From: Cephalopachus bancanus
Taxonomy: Eukaryota > Chordata > Mammalia > Primates > Tarsiidae
DNA length: 64,000 nt
Reading direction: 5' to 3'
NCBI GenBank assembly: GCA_027257055.1
Contig: JAPVLO010000403.1
Coordinates: forward strand, 1,178,001-1,242,000
The notes below the pieces were generated by a model. The model ran no database searches. It was not told the DNA's origin and saw nothing but the letters and a program-made list of their open reading frames with translations. Every line of letters begins with the position of its first letter. Positions within the stretch are counted from its first letter, which is position 1. Shown one piece after another: positions 34,830 through 46,857 of the stretch. Made by a program: the position numbers and the translations under genes.

Positions 34830-35107
34830 TCTTTTTTTCTTTTGAGTTGGAGTCTTACTCTGTCGCCCAGGTTGGAGTACAGTGGTACGCTTTCAGCCAC
34901 CTCAGCCTCGACCTGCTGGGCTCAGATCCTTCCTTCTCAGGCTTCCAAGTAACTGGAATCACTATGTCTGGCTAATTTTTTGATTTATTGTAGAGACGAG
35001 GTCTCCCCAAGTTGTCCCAGCTGGTCTTGAACCCCTGGACTCAGGCAGTCCTCTCGCCTCTGCCTCCCAAAGTGCTGGGATTACAGACATGATCCACTGT
35101 GCCCAGC
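34830..35107 (-). mobile_element. Alu
   Basis: Flanked by CCAGGATTC and TCAGGATTT. Confidence 0.92.
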
Positions 35108-35190
35108 ATCAAACTCAGGATTTTTAATACTTAGTCTAGAGTTCTTACCTCTAGGATTCTTTGTAGGGGCTCTTTGTTTCTTTAATTTAG

Positions 35191-35486
35191 CTTTTTTTTT
35201 TTTTTGAGTTGGTGTCTCACTTTGTCACCCAGGCTGGAGGGCAGTGGTACGCTCCCGGCCACCACAGCCTCAACCTGCTGGGCTCCTGTGATCCTTTCAC
35301 CTCAGCCTTCCAAGTAGCCAGAACTACAGGCGTGTGCTATCACGCCTGGCTAATTTTTTTAACTTATTGTAGAGATGAGGTCTCGCCAAGTTGCCTGGAT
35401 GGGTCTCGAACCTGGGGGTTCAGGCAATCCTCTGGCCTTGGCCTCCCAAAGTGCTGGGATTACAGGCTGAGCCACCGAGCCCGGCC
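35191..35486 (-). mobile_element. Alu
   Basis: Flanked by TTTAATTTAGCT and CTAATATAGCTT. Forms an inverted pair with the next copy, 32 bp apart. Confidence 0.92.
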
Positions 35487-35518
35487 TAATATAGCTTTAA
35501 TTATTAAAAATATCACAA

Positions 35519-35810
35519 GCCGGGCTCGGTGGTTCAGCCTATGATCCCGCGGTTTGGGAGGCTGAGGTGAGTGGATTGCCTGAGTCTGTGGGTTGGAGAC
35601 CCACCTGGGCAACTTGGTGAGACCTCATCTCTACAATAAATAAAAAATTAGCTGGGCATGGTAGCACGCCTGTAGTTCTGGCTACTTGGAAGGCTGAGCG
35701 GAAGGATCACCGGAGCCCAGCAGGTTGAGGCTGGGGTGGCTGGGAGCAGCCACTGCACTCTAGTCTGGGTGACACAGTGAGACTCCAACTCAAAAAAAAA
35801 AAAAAAAAAA
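35519..35810 (+). mobile_element. Young Alu
   Basis: GCCGGGCTCGGTGGTTCAG start; 19-nt A-tail. Confidence 0.92.
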
Positions 35811-35818
35811 TCTCATCT

Positions 35819-35932
35819 GGGCTGGACACAGTGGCTCATGTCTGTAATCCCAACACTTTGGCAAGCCGAGGCAGGAGGATTGCTTGAGCTCAAGGAGTTT
35901 GCGACCAGCCTGGGTATCTTAGTGAGATCTGG
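35819..35932 (+). mobile_element. Alu left arm
   Basis: GGCTGGACACAGTGGCTCATG to AGTGAGATCTGG, cut off by the next insertion. Confidence 0.82.
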
Positions 35933-36232
35933 TTTCTTTTCTTTTTTTTTTTTTGAGTTGGAGTCTCACTCTGTCGCCCAGACTGGAGTGCAGTGGCACG
36001 CTCCTGGCCACCGCATTCTCGACCTGCTGGACTCAGGCGATCCCTCTGCCTCAGCCTTCCAAGTAGCCGGGACTACAGGCTCACACTACCACGCCCAGCT
36101 AGTTTTTGATTTATTGTAGAGATGAGGGCTCACAAAATTGCCCAGGTGGGTCTCGAACCCGCGGGCTCAGGCAATTCTCTCTCCTCGGCCTCCCAAAGTG
36201 CCGGATTACAGGCTGAGCCACCGAGCCCGGCC
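35933..36232 (-). mobile_element. Young Alu
   Basis: Flanked by GTTTCT. No right arm of the preceding copy is found after it; an A-rich stretch (36252-36325) follows. Confidence 0.92.
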
Positions 36233-36480
36233 TGTTTCTATTAATTTATTAATTTATTTTTTAAAAAAAGAAAAAAAGAAAAGGAAGGAAAGAGAGGGAG
36301 GAGAAAAAAAAAAAGAAAACGATCTTATCTGGAAGCCTACATTTTATGTTTACTGAGATCCATTTTTCTACCATGCTGAAGAAAGAATGAAGATCTCAGT
36401 GATGCCCAACTTCATGGCAAGATGGGGATAGGCTGAATTAACTTGTTCAAGCTATTGCAGGCTCATTTAAGACATTTCTT

Positions 36481-37070
36481 GGCTTGGCTCCGTGACTCAG
36501 CCTGTAATCCCAGCACTTTGGGAAGCCAAGGTGAGTGGATTGCCTGAGCCTGCGGGTTTGAGACCAGCCTGGGCAACTTGGAGAGATCTCATCTCTGCAA
36601 TAAGATAAAAAACATGCCGGGCTCGGTGGCTCAGCCTGTAATCCCGCACCTTTGGGAGGCTGAGGTGAGTGGATTGCTTGAGCCCGAGGGTTCGAGACCC
36701 GCTTGGGCAGCGAGACCTCATCTCTACAATAAATCAAAAAATCAGCCGGGCGTGGTAGCGCATGCCTATAATTCCGGCTACTCGGAAGGCTGAGGCGGAA
36801 GGATCGCCGGAGCCCAGTAGGCGAGGCTGCGGTGGCCGGGAGCGGCCACTGCACTCCAGTCTGGGCGAGAGTGAGACTCCAACTCAAAAACAAAAAACAA
36901 AAAAAAAACCCAGCTGGACGTGATGGCGTGCACCTGTAGTTCCAGCTACTTGAAGGCTGAGGCAAAGAATCGCCAGAGCCCAGCAGGTCAACGCCAGGGT
37001 GGCTGTGAACGTGTGTCACTGCACTCCAGCCTGGGGGAAGGAGTGAGACTCCAACTCAAAGAAAAAAAAA
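36481..37070 (+). mobile_element. Alu split by a younger Alu
   Basis: Outer pieces 36481-36615 and 36909-37070, flanked by the perfect duplication GACATTTCTT (36471-36480, 37071-37080). Confidence 0.93.
36616..36908 (+). mobile_element. Young Alu nested in the linker of the outer Alu
   Basis: Complete copy with CAGCGAGACCTC and GGGAGCGGCCACTG, inserted in the A-rich linker in the same orientation. Confidence 0.93.
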
Positions 37071-37250
37071 GACATTTCTTAAAGTTGTCTTTATATATAG
37101 TAAAAAAAAATCTTATTTCCCTTCTCATGCTATCACTCTGTTTACTTCCCTGTATGATCAAATTTCTTAAGAGAATAACCTATACCAGCTTTCCTTGTTG
37201 ACTAAACTTGTCTGTTTGTAGTTTAGTTTCTGGTCCTTCTGAAATGATTT

Positions 37251-37534
37251 TTTTTTTTTTTTTTTTTGAGTTGAAGTCTCATTCTGTCACCCAGACTGGA
37301 GTGCAGTCTGGATGACAGCCTCAACCTGCTGGGTTCCTGCGATCCTTCCACCTCAGCCTTCCAAGTAGCTGGAACTACAGGTGCACGCTACCACACCCGG
37401 CTAATTTTTTGATTTATTGTAGAGATGAGGTCTCGCCAAGTTGCCTAGGCGGGTCTCGAACCCGTGGGCTCAGGCAATCCACTCACCTCGGCCTCCCAAA
37501 GTGCAGGATTACTGACTGAGCCACCAAACCCGGC
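37251..37534 (-). mobile_element. Alu
   Basis: Perfect duplication TCTGAAATGATTTT at 37238-37251 and 37535-37548. The left side lacks the GCACGCTCATGGCC block. Confidence 0.93.
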
Positions 37535-37654
37535 TCTGAAATGATTTTCTTCAAGGTTTCCACAAGAAACCAGAGTGATTGTTTTTAGGCCTTATTTTCT
37601 TTGACTTCTATATAATTTGAAAATTGCCATCTTTTATTTTTATTTATTTATTTT

Positions 37655-37736
37655 TAAAGTGAGAAAGCAGGATTTATTGAGAGGACAGAAAAGGTCCCAC
37701 AGTGGGAGGGGACCTGAAGGGGTTGCCCAGCCTCTG
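37655..37736 (-). repeat. LTR-like 3' fragment, shared with 2266-2317
   Basis: On the complement it reads CCACTGTGGGACC, TTTTCTGTCC, TCTCAATAAATCCTGC, TTTCTCAC. An AATAAA a few bases before CTGCTTTCTCAC is typical of retroviral LTR R/U5 ends. Family unknown; no internal region is seen. Confidence 0.4.
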
Positions 37737-38018
37737 TCTTTTAAAAACATAAATACTCATCTTAACATTTGAACTTTATCCCTTTCTCCTTTGCTGGGAA
37801 TTCTTTTTATACCCCTTGAAAGCTTTTCTCAAGGGCTTGTCCTTGGCACTGTCTTTTACTTTAAGTTTTGATCTTCAGTTTGCCCCCTGTACATTATTCT
37901 GGGTGAATGACTTCAGAATCTGTACTATACCTTTAGCCTGTCTCCAAAGTTCTAACTGGTATCTGAATTCAGTTTGTCCAGTGATTAATTTATATTCTTT
38001 CTCTAGTGCTCAAAGACT

Positions 38019-38173
38019 TTTTTTTTAAGACAAGGTCTCACCCTGTCATTAAGGCTGGAGTGCAGTGCTGTGATCATAGGTCATTGCAACCTCAAACTCC
38101 TGTGATCATGCGATCCTCCCTCCTAGGCCTTCCAAAGTGCTGGAATTACAGGTCCATGACACCATATCCAGCC
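38019..38173 (-). mobile_element. Old Alu monomer (FLAM-like)
   Basis: AAGACAAGGTCTCACCCTGTC to CACCATATCCAGCC, one arm only. Confidence 0.72.
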
Positions 38174-38185
38174 TTCCTTGTTTCT

Positions 38186-38503
38186 TTTTCTTTCTTTTTT
38201 TCCTTTTTTTTTTTTTTGAGTTCATGTCTCACTCCATCACCCAGGCTGGAGTGCAGTGGCAGGCTCATGGCCATCCCAGCGTCAACCTGCTGAGCTCTGG
38301 CAATCCTTCTGCCTCAGCCTTCGAAGTAGCAGGAACTGCAGGCATGCACTACCACACCTAGCTAACTTTTTTTATTATTTACTGTAGAGATGAGGTCGCA
38401 CTGTGTTGCCCAGGCTAGTCACAAACCCGCTGGCTCAGGCAATCCTCTTGCCTCAGCCTCCCAAAGTGCTAGGATTACAGGCTTGAGCCGCTGCGCGGGC
38501 GGC
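38186..38503 (-). mobile_element. Alu
   Basis: Duplication CCTTGTTTCT at 38176-38185 and 38505-38514. Confidence 0.92.
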
Positions 38504-38514
38504 CCCTTGTTTCT

Positions 38515-39500
38515 ATAATGAAACCACTATACATTTGCCCAGTCATTAAGTTTCAAAGTCCAGGAATTGTCTTTAATTCCTTGTTCTCTAACATACCCAG
38601 CACCCAATAACTGTCAAATTCTGTGGAACCATCTTTCCAGTGCTTCTAGAAATCTATCTCCTGTTTCTTATTCCACTGCCACTTCTTGAGTTCATGTTCT
38701 TGTTACTTTTGCCTAGATCACTTTAATAGCTTTTAACTGATTTTCCTGCTACAATTTATAGAGCAATATTAGATTAATCTAACAAAATTGAGTTCCTGTG
38801 TGTTCCTGTGAAACTCTAAAATCTATTGCTTACTGAATCACATTTCAATGCTTCAACCTGGCATTTAAAGCACTCACAAAATGTCCTCAACCAAACTTTC
38901 CAGTGTAGTTTCCCACTACTTCCTCATATACTCATATGTACCCTATACTTCAGCCAAAACTCAGTACTCAGTGTTCCCCTAATATATCCTTCTCTGTCTC
39001 TATCTTTGTGTCTCTGTTTATGCTTTTCTCTGTACCTGGATTGTCTGTCCTTCCGATCTCTGCTTTTTGAAATCCTACCAACTCTTCTTAGACAGTCAAG
39101 TGACTTTTCTTCTATTAAATCTTTCTTAATTCCTAATCCCCTCATCTTTTACCTTACAACAAAATATGATTTCATGATATTTTGAATACCCCATAGCATG
39201 TTATTTATATTTATAATACTTACATGTAAATATATTTTATATAGTACTTACATGTAAATATATTTATATGGTACTTACATGTAAATTGCCTTTTCTTTCT
39301 GAGATAATGAATTCGAGAGAACAGAAACTATGTACTTTTTTTATCTTTGTATTCTTCTGAGCACCTATTAGAGTACATTTTACAGAGTAAATATATTATT
39401 AAATATAAATTGAATTGATAAATTGGGATATGTCTCTGGAGTAGAATATGCCACTAATTCAGAACCTACTGTTGTTATTATTATATTATTATTATTATTA
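38515..39500. other. Intergenic, probably old L2-type remnants
   Basis: 38700-39120 (GGCATTTAAAGCACTCACAAAATG) and 39290-39420 resemble diverged LINE2 3' sequence. No gene. Confidence 0.35.
39217..39286. repeat. Short tandem repeat, about 28-bp unit, 2.6 copies
   Basis: TACTTACATGTAAATATATT recurs at 39217, 39245 and 39272. Confidence 0.85.
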
Positions 39501-39501
39501 T

Positions 39502-39701
39502 TTTGAGTTGGAGTCTCACTCTGTCGCCCAGACTAGAGTGCAGTGGCCGCTTCCGGCCACCGCAGCCTCGACCTGCTGGGCTCCGGCAATCCTTCCGCCT
39601 CAGTCTTCCAAGTAGCCGGAATTACAGGCACGCGCTACCATGCCCGGCTGATTTTTTGATTTATTGTAGAGATGAGGTCTCGCTGTCCAGGCAGGTCTCG
39701 A
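39502..39701 (-). mobile_element. Young Alu, truncated
   Basis: Stops at GCAGGTCTCG, losing the last about 85 bp to an ATTATATTATT junction. Confidence 0.9.
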
Positions 39702-39714
39702 TATTATATTATTA

Positions 39715-39985
39715 TTTGAGTCAGAGTCTCACTCTGTTGCCCAGACTGGAGTGCAGTGGCATGCTCATGGCCACTGCAACCTTGACCTGGGTGATCCTTC
39801 TGCCTCAGCCAAGTAGCTGGAACTACAGGTATGTGCCACCACGCCCGGCTAATTTTTTTGATTTATTGTAGAGATGAGATCTCTCCAAGTTGTCCAGGAA
39901 GGTAACGAACCCCTGGACTCAGACAATCCTCTCGCCTCCACCTCCCAAAGTGCTGGGATTGCAGGCGTGAGCCACCGCGCCCAGC
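39715..39985 (-). mobile_element. Alu
   Basis: Starts after TATTATATTATTATT, repeating the ATT-rich sequence at 39480-39501. Confidence 0.9.
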
Positions 39986-40723
39986 TGAATTATTTCTTAT
40001 CAGTGTTAGACTTTAAACCTTAACCTCTGCAATAGTGTAATATATATAACCAATCCCTCCTCAAAGCCTGTGGCCCAAGTACGTATGAAAGCAAGGGGGG
40101 TAAGGCGGTGAGAGGTGATGGCTTGTTTTTCTTTGAGGAGAAAATTGGACTGTGTTGATGTTTATAAGTATGAAGGAGATGAACATTGTGTGCTGAACCC
40201 AACTTCCCCTTTTCTGAGAAATTCTTTCTTACACAATTCAGGAATCCAATTGGCTCAGCCCTGCCACCCAGTGGGTAGTTTAACATACTGTCAAAATTCT
40301 TAGTCCAAGAATTATGTCTAACGAAAGCTTTCCTGAGACTTGAAATTTGATCCAGACCCGTACTCCCTGGGGTGTCAATGATTATTCATCACCAGAAAAA
40401 GGATCAGATGAAGAAAATGGAGTGTTCATACTGAGATGAAGGAATTATGTATTAAAACAATGTTTTTTTTTAATCCAGACTGACTACTAACAATACTTTT
40501 TTTGTTAATAAGATTTTACTGTCTATATCTATTCATGCATTACAAAGCAATTGCACAAACACTTGATTCTCACTCAGGTAGACAGACAGATATTTTGCCG
40601 AACAGAATATTGCAATTCAAAGAGCTTGAGTGATGTGCCTACAGTCACACCAATAGGACAAAATTTACCTGACTTATGGTTCAAAGATCTTTCTCCTATT
40701 GTGTCTCTGATCCTTAAAAAAAA
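39986..40723. other. Intergenic, unique
   Basis: 40600-40700 has weak MIR-like sequence (GAGTGATGTGCCTACAGTCACACC). Nothing else. Confidence 0.4.
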
Positions 40724-40971
40724 GTTAGGCACAGTGGCTCATGCCTAAAATCACAGCATTTTGGGAGGCCAAAGGGGGAAGATTGTTTGTGCCCAGTAAT
40801 TTGAGACTAGCCTAGGCAACGTAGTGAGACCTTGTCTCTACAAAAAAATCCCCAAATTAGCCAGCTGTGGTGGCATGTGCCCATAGTCATAGCTACTTAG
40901 GAGGCTGAGGTGGAAGGATCACCTGAGCCCAGAAAGTCAAGACTCTGGTGAGCCATGATCATGCCACTGCA
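40724..40971 (+). mobile_element. Old Alu, 3' truncated
   Basis: Ends at CATGCCACTGCA with no tail. Confidence 0.88.
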
Positions 40972-41028
40972 AAGGTCATCTCCTTTGTAAAGCCTTATTT
41001 GATTCCTACAAACAAATTTCTGTTTATT

Positions 41029-41323
41029 TATTTGAGGTACTCTGTTGCTTAGGCTAGAGTGCAGTGGCACAATTATTACTCGCTGCAACTTTGAACTCCT
41101 GGGCTCAGATGATCCTTCAGCCTCAACCTTCTGAGTAACTGGGAAAACAAGTGCGCACCACCATGCCTGATTAATTTTTTCTTTTTTTTTTTTTTTGTAG
41201 AGATGAGGTCTCACTATGGTGCCCTTGCTGGTCTTGAACTCCTGGGCTCAAGGAGTTTTGGCCTCCTCTCACTTTGGCCTCCCAAAGTGCAAGGATTACA
41301 AGCATGAACCACCACACCCGGCC
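41029..41323 (-). mobile_element. Old Alu
   Basis: GAACTCCTGGGCTCAGATGATCC and insert GGAGTTTTGGCCTC. Confidence 0.88.
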
Positions 41324-41328
41324 TATAA

Positions 41329-41792
<464 letters not shown>

Positions 41793-41805
41793 TACACACA
41801 GGTTT

Positions 41806-42281
41806 AATTGCCATCTTTTTCATATTTCTATAGCATGTTGTATATAATTCTATGTACTATGAATGCTGATCATTTATCTTGTAATGATCTGTTTGTCTGT
41901 CTGTTTCTTATTCCTAAACTGAACTTCACCAAATGTAGGAACCATGTTTTATGACCTGGCATAGGTTAGGTGCTTTAACAATTCTAAAGAAGGTCAAAAT
42001 CAATCCACAGAATTATTTTATCCTGATCAGCTAATGTGTAGCATACATAGCCCATCCCATTCCAGTGCTCATCCTTCTGATTTTGGTTTCTTTTCCAAAC
42101 CTGATGGTATTACTCCCAGGCTATAGGCTCGGTTGTGGTAGATGCAGGGCACTGCATTTTCCCATAAAGAGAAAATAAAACTACTGCAAAACATTTTCTC
42201 TTTCAGATACTACAGTTTTAGCAAGCAGCCTTTCAGTTTTTGGTTGGGATGAGGTGAGGTGGGAAAGCATGATGAAGAGGC

Positions 42282-42283
<2 letters not shown>
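41806..42283. other. Intergenic with an L2-like tail
   Basis: 41900-41985 (AATGTAGGAACCATGTTTTATGACCTGGCATAG...GGTGC) fits an L2 3' end. The rest is unassigned. Confidence 0.4.

Positions 42284-42338
<55 letters not shown>
42284..42338. repeat. (GT)n microsatellite, about 27 units
   Basis: Uninterrupted GT run that replaces the T-tail of the adjoining Alu. Confidence 0.97.
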
Positions 42339-42339
<1 letters not shown>

Positions 42340-42613
42340 GAGTCTCATTCTGCCACCCAGGCTGGAGTGCAGTGGCCGCTCCCAGCCACCACAGCCTCGA
42401 CCTGCTGGGCTCCGGCGATCCTTCCGCCTCAGCCTTCCAAGTAGCTGGAACTACAGGCGCGCACTACCACACCTGGCTAGTTTTTAAAATTTACTGTAGA
42501 GATGAGGTCTCACCAAGTTGCCCAGGTGGGTCTCGAACCTGCGGGCTCAGGCAATCCAGTCATCTCGGCCTCCCAAAGCGTTGGGATTACAGGCTGAGCC
42601 ACTGAGTCTTGTC
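42339..42613 (-). mobile_element. Young Alu
   Basis: Starts TTGAGTCTCATTCTGCC directly from the GT run. Confidence 0.92.
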
Positions 42614-43220
42614 CCCGAAGTGGCTTATTAACCTAGTTTTTGGAATATATGACAAATAGTTTCTCAAAGGTGGGAGTAGAAGTGCTGTATCAAAGACTGA
42701 CTATGTGAAATCCTTGATATTAAAAATATTGGTTCTTTGAACCAATAGCAGAGAATGATTTAAAGTAGCTCTGTATTGGAGGTAGAATGTAGTTATCCTT
42801 CCCAATTTCTTTTTCACTTTTTTAGAGTCCACTCTCCATTCACACAAGTTTTATCTCAGGAAACATATGTAACCTATTTCTTCCTATTAATTGTTGGGAA
42901 GATGACGAATAACTTGGTTTGGGAGTAGACAGAAAGATCATAGAAGGCCTTTTATTTTCTAATGTTCTGCTTTCTTTCCTTTCCTTAGAGCTGACACAGT
43001 TTCCTGTCACTGATTTTGAGAACCACAATTACTGGGCCATGGATATTATTTCTGTTTCCTTGAGAAGAAATGTGGGAAGGAACTTGCCATGAAGAATATG
43101 AGGTGGGATAGAGTGGAGAAGGAGGTAAGAGGTTGATTTGAGAAGTGGTTGAGGTGGCCACAAATTAAGAAGTTAAAGGGGAAAAGCTTAGGCCAAAAGG
43201 TGGAGATGCCCCACCCACAC
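42614..43220. other. Intergenic, unique
   Basis: Nothing recognised. Confidence 0.5.
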
Positions 43221-43515
43221 TTTTTTTTTTTTTTTTGCGTTGAAGTCTCACTCTGTCGCCCAGACTGGAGTGCAGTGGCTGCTTCCGGCCACTGCAGCCT
43301 CGACCTGCTGGGCTCCGGTGATCCTTCCACCTCAGCCTTCCAAGTAGCTGGAACTACAGGCGTGAGCTATCACACCCGGCTAATTTTTTTGATTTATTGT
43401 AGAGATGAGGTCTCGCCAAGTGGCCCAGGTGGGTCTCGAACCCACGGGCTCAGGCAATCCACTCACCTCAGCCTCCCAAAGTGCGGGATTACAGGCTGAG
43501 CCACTGAGCCCGGCT
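43221..43515 (-). mobile_element. Young Alu
   Basis: Flanked by TGCCCCACC. Confidence 0.93.
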
Positions 43516-43749
43516 CAGTGCCCCACCTTTTAATCAAAATAACATAATGTAGTTAAACATCATATGATGTCATATACAAAAAAACAGCAGTCCTAAAGTC
43601 TGTCTACTGAGAACCTCTTCCAGTTCTTTCAGCTTTTTCATTTGGTATTTACTTCATATTTCTAAGTGATATACTTGTTCTTTTATTTTTTTAGCTATAG
43701 TAGGCATATCTACTCTTTTCTCATTGTGGTAATTGAAATTTTAACTCTT

Positions 43750-44016
43750 TTGGGGGGGCGTCTCTGCGCCCAAGGTGGAGTACAGTGGCCACTTGCAGCC
43801 TTGACCTGCTGGGCTCAGGTGATCCTTCCACCTCAGCCTTCCAAGTAGCTGGAACTGCAGGCACATGCCACCATGCCTGGCTAATTTTTTGATGTATTGT
43901 AAAGACGAAGTCTTACCAAGTTGCTGGGCTGGTCTCGAACCCATGGGTTCAGGCAATCCTCTCACCTTGGCCTCCCAAAGTGCTGGGATTATAGGCATGA
44001 GCCATGGCACCCAGCC
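43750..44016 (-). mobile_element. Alu
   Basis: Perfect 16-bp duplication TGAAATTTTAACTCTT (43734-43749, 44017-44032). The tail is TGGGGGGGCG instead of poly-T. Confidence 0.93.
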
Positions 44017-44032
44017 TGAAATTTTAACTCTT

Positions 44033-44607
44033 ACATCATGTTGTATCCTCACCTTCCCTTTCCCCTTACCTCATCCTCCCGATAGAGTTATACCTCAGTT
44101 TTGGTTAAATCAATAGTCAGTGTTTATGTTATGTGTAAATAATATTCATTGAGAAACCAAGTAGTGTATTTTCATTGTTTCATTTCTTAAATAACTATGC
44201 TGATTGTGAAGTTATAATCAATTAAAAAATTTTAGTTTACTATGCACCTATCTTCAGTTTGTTTCTGAAATGCCAATTCTGTCAAATGCCTATTAGTATT
44301 TTCTCTCAAATCGTCAACATATCAGATAGTCTTAGAAAGTATTTTTCCTTTTCCTGAAAACTTTCCCCATTTCCCACCAAATAACTTATAGTCACCAGCA
44401 CCACCTGCTGACTGTTGGTGAAGTGTAAAGCCAGAATTATGAGCCATGGGGTTGGTGTTCCTAAATGGAAAATCTCCTTTCTGTGATCTCTGAGTTTGAG
44501 AAAGACATTATGGAGGGAGGAATGTGATCCTTGTGATAGGAGTAGAGGAGAGAATATAAAATCATTAAATATTCTCTTTTCCTTGCTCTGTCATCCTCTT
44601 CTGTGTT
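44033..44607. other. Intergenic, unique
   Basis: Nothing recognised. Confidence 0.5.
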
Positions 44608-44905
44608 TTTTTTTTTTTTTTTTTTTGAGTTGGAGTCTCACTCAGTCACCCAGACTGGAGTGCAGTGGCCACTCCCGGCCACCGCAGCCTCTACCTGCTG
44701 GGCTCTGGGGATCCTTCAGCCTCAGCCTTCTGAGTAGCCGGAATTACAGGCACACACTACCACACCCGGCTGATTTTTGATTTATTGTAGAGATGGGGGT
44801 CTCGCCAAGTTGCCCAGGCGGATCTCGAACCTGCAGGCTCAGGCAATCCACTCACCTCAGCCTCCCAAAAGCGTGGGAATACGGGCTGAGCCACTGAGCC
44901 CGTCT
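44608..44905 (-). mobile_element. Young Alu
   Basis: Flanked by TCTTCTGTGTTTT. Confidence 0.93.
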
Positions 44906-45263
44906 GTCTTCTGTGTTTTCTAGAAGGAAGCTCTCTTCTAATCTTCCTTTTCATGCGATGGTCATTCTAAGTCTTTTGTGTGATCCATTAAAGGAAGAGG
45001 GAAAGGTGGGCCACCAAAATTTACAGCTTGATTGAGGTGTAATTGATATATGATGAATTACACATATTTAAAGTGAATAATTTCATGGATTTTGACATAT
45101 GTACCCACAAAAACACTGCCACAATCAAGATAATGAACATGTCATAAACTTTCTCATGCCTCTTTGTAAGTCATCCATCCCTGTCTCTTCCCATCCCCAA
45201 GTAACCATTGGTCTCTCTCTCTCTCACTATATATTAGTTTACATATTCTATACTTTAATGTAC

Positions 45264-45402
45264 TTTATTTATTTATTTATTTTTGTAAAGATTGGCTCCT
45301 GTTATGTTGCCCAGGCTTGTCTTGAATTCCTGCCTCAAGTGAGCCTCCTGCTTTGGCCTTCCAAAGTGCTGGGATTATATGGGTGAGCCACCATGCCCAG
45401 CC
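45264..45402 (-). mobile_element. Old Alu arm
   Basis: GTTATGTTGCCCAGGC to ACCATGCCCAGCC inside the L1, with a (TTTA)n tail. Confidence 0.8.
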
Positions 45403-45557
45403 TATGATTTTATATAAATGGAAGCAAATGGTATGTACTCTTTTTGGGGGAGAGTTGGCTTTTTTCACTTGCATTACTACTTTGAGATTCATCCATATTG
45501 TTTTATATATCAGAAGTTTATTTCTTTTTTTAAAAAATTATTTCATTTTAAAATTTA

Positions 45558-45559
45558 GT

Positions 45560-45598
<39 letters not shown>

Positions 45599-45600
45599 TT
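45558..45600. repeat. (TTTA)n microsatellite
   Basis: About ten TTTA units forming the tail of the next Alu. Confidence 0.93.
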
Positions 45601-45904
45601 TGAGTTGGAGTCTCACTCTGTCGCCCAGACTGGAGTGCAGTGGCCGCTCCCGGCCACTGCAGCCTTGACCTGCTGCGCTCCGGCGATCCTTCCGCCTCAG
45701 CCTTCCAAGTAGTGGAAATTACAGGCACGCACTACCACGCCTGGCTGATTTTTTGATTTATTGTAGAGATGAGGTCTCACCAAGTTGCCTAGGCGGGTCT
45801 TGAACCCGCGGGCTCAGGCAATCGACTCACCTCAGCCTCCCAAGGTGCGGGATTACAGGCCGAGCCAAGTAGCCATAACCACAGGCGCGCACTACCACGC
45901 CTGG
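45601..45904 (-). mobile_element. Young Alu with chimeric end
   Basis: Complete to GGCCGAGCC at 45866, then a second copy of an Alu centre (AAGTAGCCATAACCACAGGC...CGCCTGGC) instead of unique flank. Confidence 0.88.
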
Positions 45905-45905
45905 C

Positions 45906-46217
45906 TACATTTATTTATTTATTTATTTATTTTTGCTTTTGAGTTGGAGTCTCACTCTGTCTCCCAGACTGGAATGCAGTGACCGCTCCCGGCCACTGCA
46001 GCCTCGACCTGCTGGGCTCCGGTGATCCTTCCACCTCAGCTTTCCAAGTAGCTGGAACTACAGGGCGCGCTACCACTCCCGGCTAATTTTTGATTTATTG
46101 TAGAGATGAGGTCGCGCCAAGTTGCCCAGGCGGATCACGAACCCGTGGGCTCAGGCAATCCACTCACCTCAGCCTCCCAAAAGGCATGGGATTATAGGAT
46201 GAGCCACTGAGCCCGGC
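45906..46217 (-). mobile_element. Young Alu with (TTTA)n tail
   Basis: TACATTT occurs at 45905 and 46218. Confidence 0.92.
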
Positions 46218-46369
46218 TACATTTTTTTATTTTAAAGATGTGGGATACAATCCAGGATTAGGTATACAAGTGGTCATCATACAGATAAAGTTTGGGCCTC
46301 GCTTTGGTTCCACTTTGCCTGGTTTGAGGTCAGGTACCCTTATTGATGTTGTGTCTCCCCACCTCAGGA
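46218..46369 (-). mobile_element. Probable 3' end of a lineage-specific L1
   Basis: GTGGGATACAATCCAGGATTAGGTATAC parallels the L1 tail at 62955-63190. AGTTTATTTC at about 45518 and 46371 may be its target duplication, which would put both young Alus inside it. Confidence 0.45.
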
Positions 46370-46605
46370 GTTTATTTCATTTTCTTGCTGAGTAGTATTC
46401 TATTCTATGGATTTACCACAATTGGTGTATCCATTCACTTGTTAATGGACATTAGGTTGTTTTCAGTTTTGTTATTGCAGATACAACTGTTTTGAGTAAC
46501 TTTGTACAATGTTTTGTGCAGACATATGTTATCATTTCTCCTGGGTCAATACTTAGGAATGTCTAGATTATAAAATTGTATGGTAAATACACATACATGC
46601 TTATC

Positions 46606-46857
46606 TTTTTTTTTTTTTTTAAGTTGGAGTCTCACTCCATCACCCAGGCTGGGGTGCAGTGGCATGCTCACAGCCACCCCAGCATCGACCTGCTGGGCTC
46701 AGGTGATCCTTCTGTCTCAGCCTTCCAAGTAGTCAGAACTACAGGCATGCACTACCATGCATGGCTAAGTTTTTGATTTATTGTAGAGATAAGGTCTTGC
46801 CAAGTTGCCCAGGCTGATCTCAGATCCGTGGGTTCAGGCAATCCTCTCACCTCGGCC
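46606..46857 (-). mobile_element. Alu, 5' truncated
   Basis: Ends at CACCTCGGCCC; L1 sequence resumes. Confidence 0.9.

Noticed and set aside
36447..37019. 190-codon open frame on the - strand
   Set aside because: Translation of two nested Alus.
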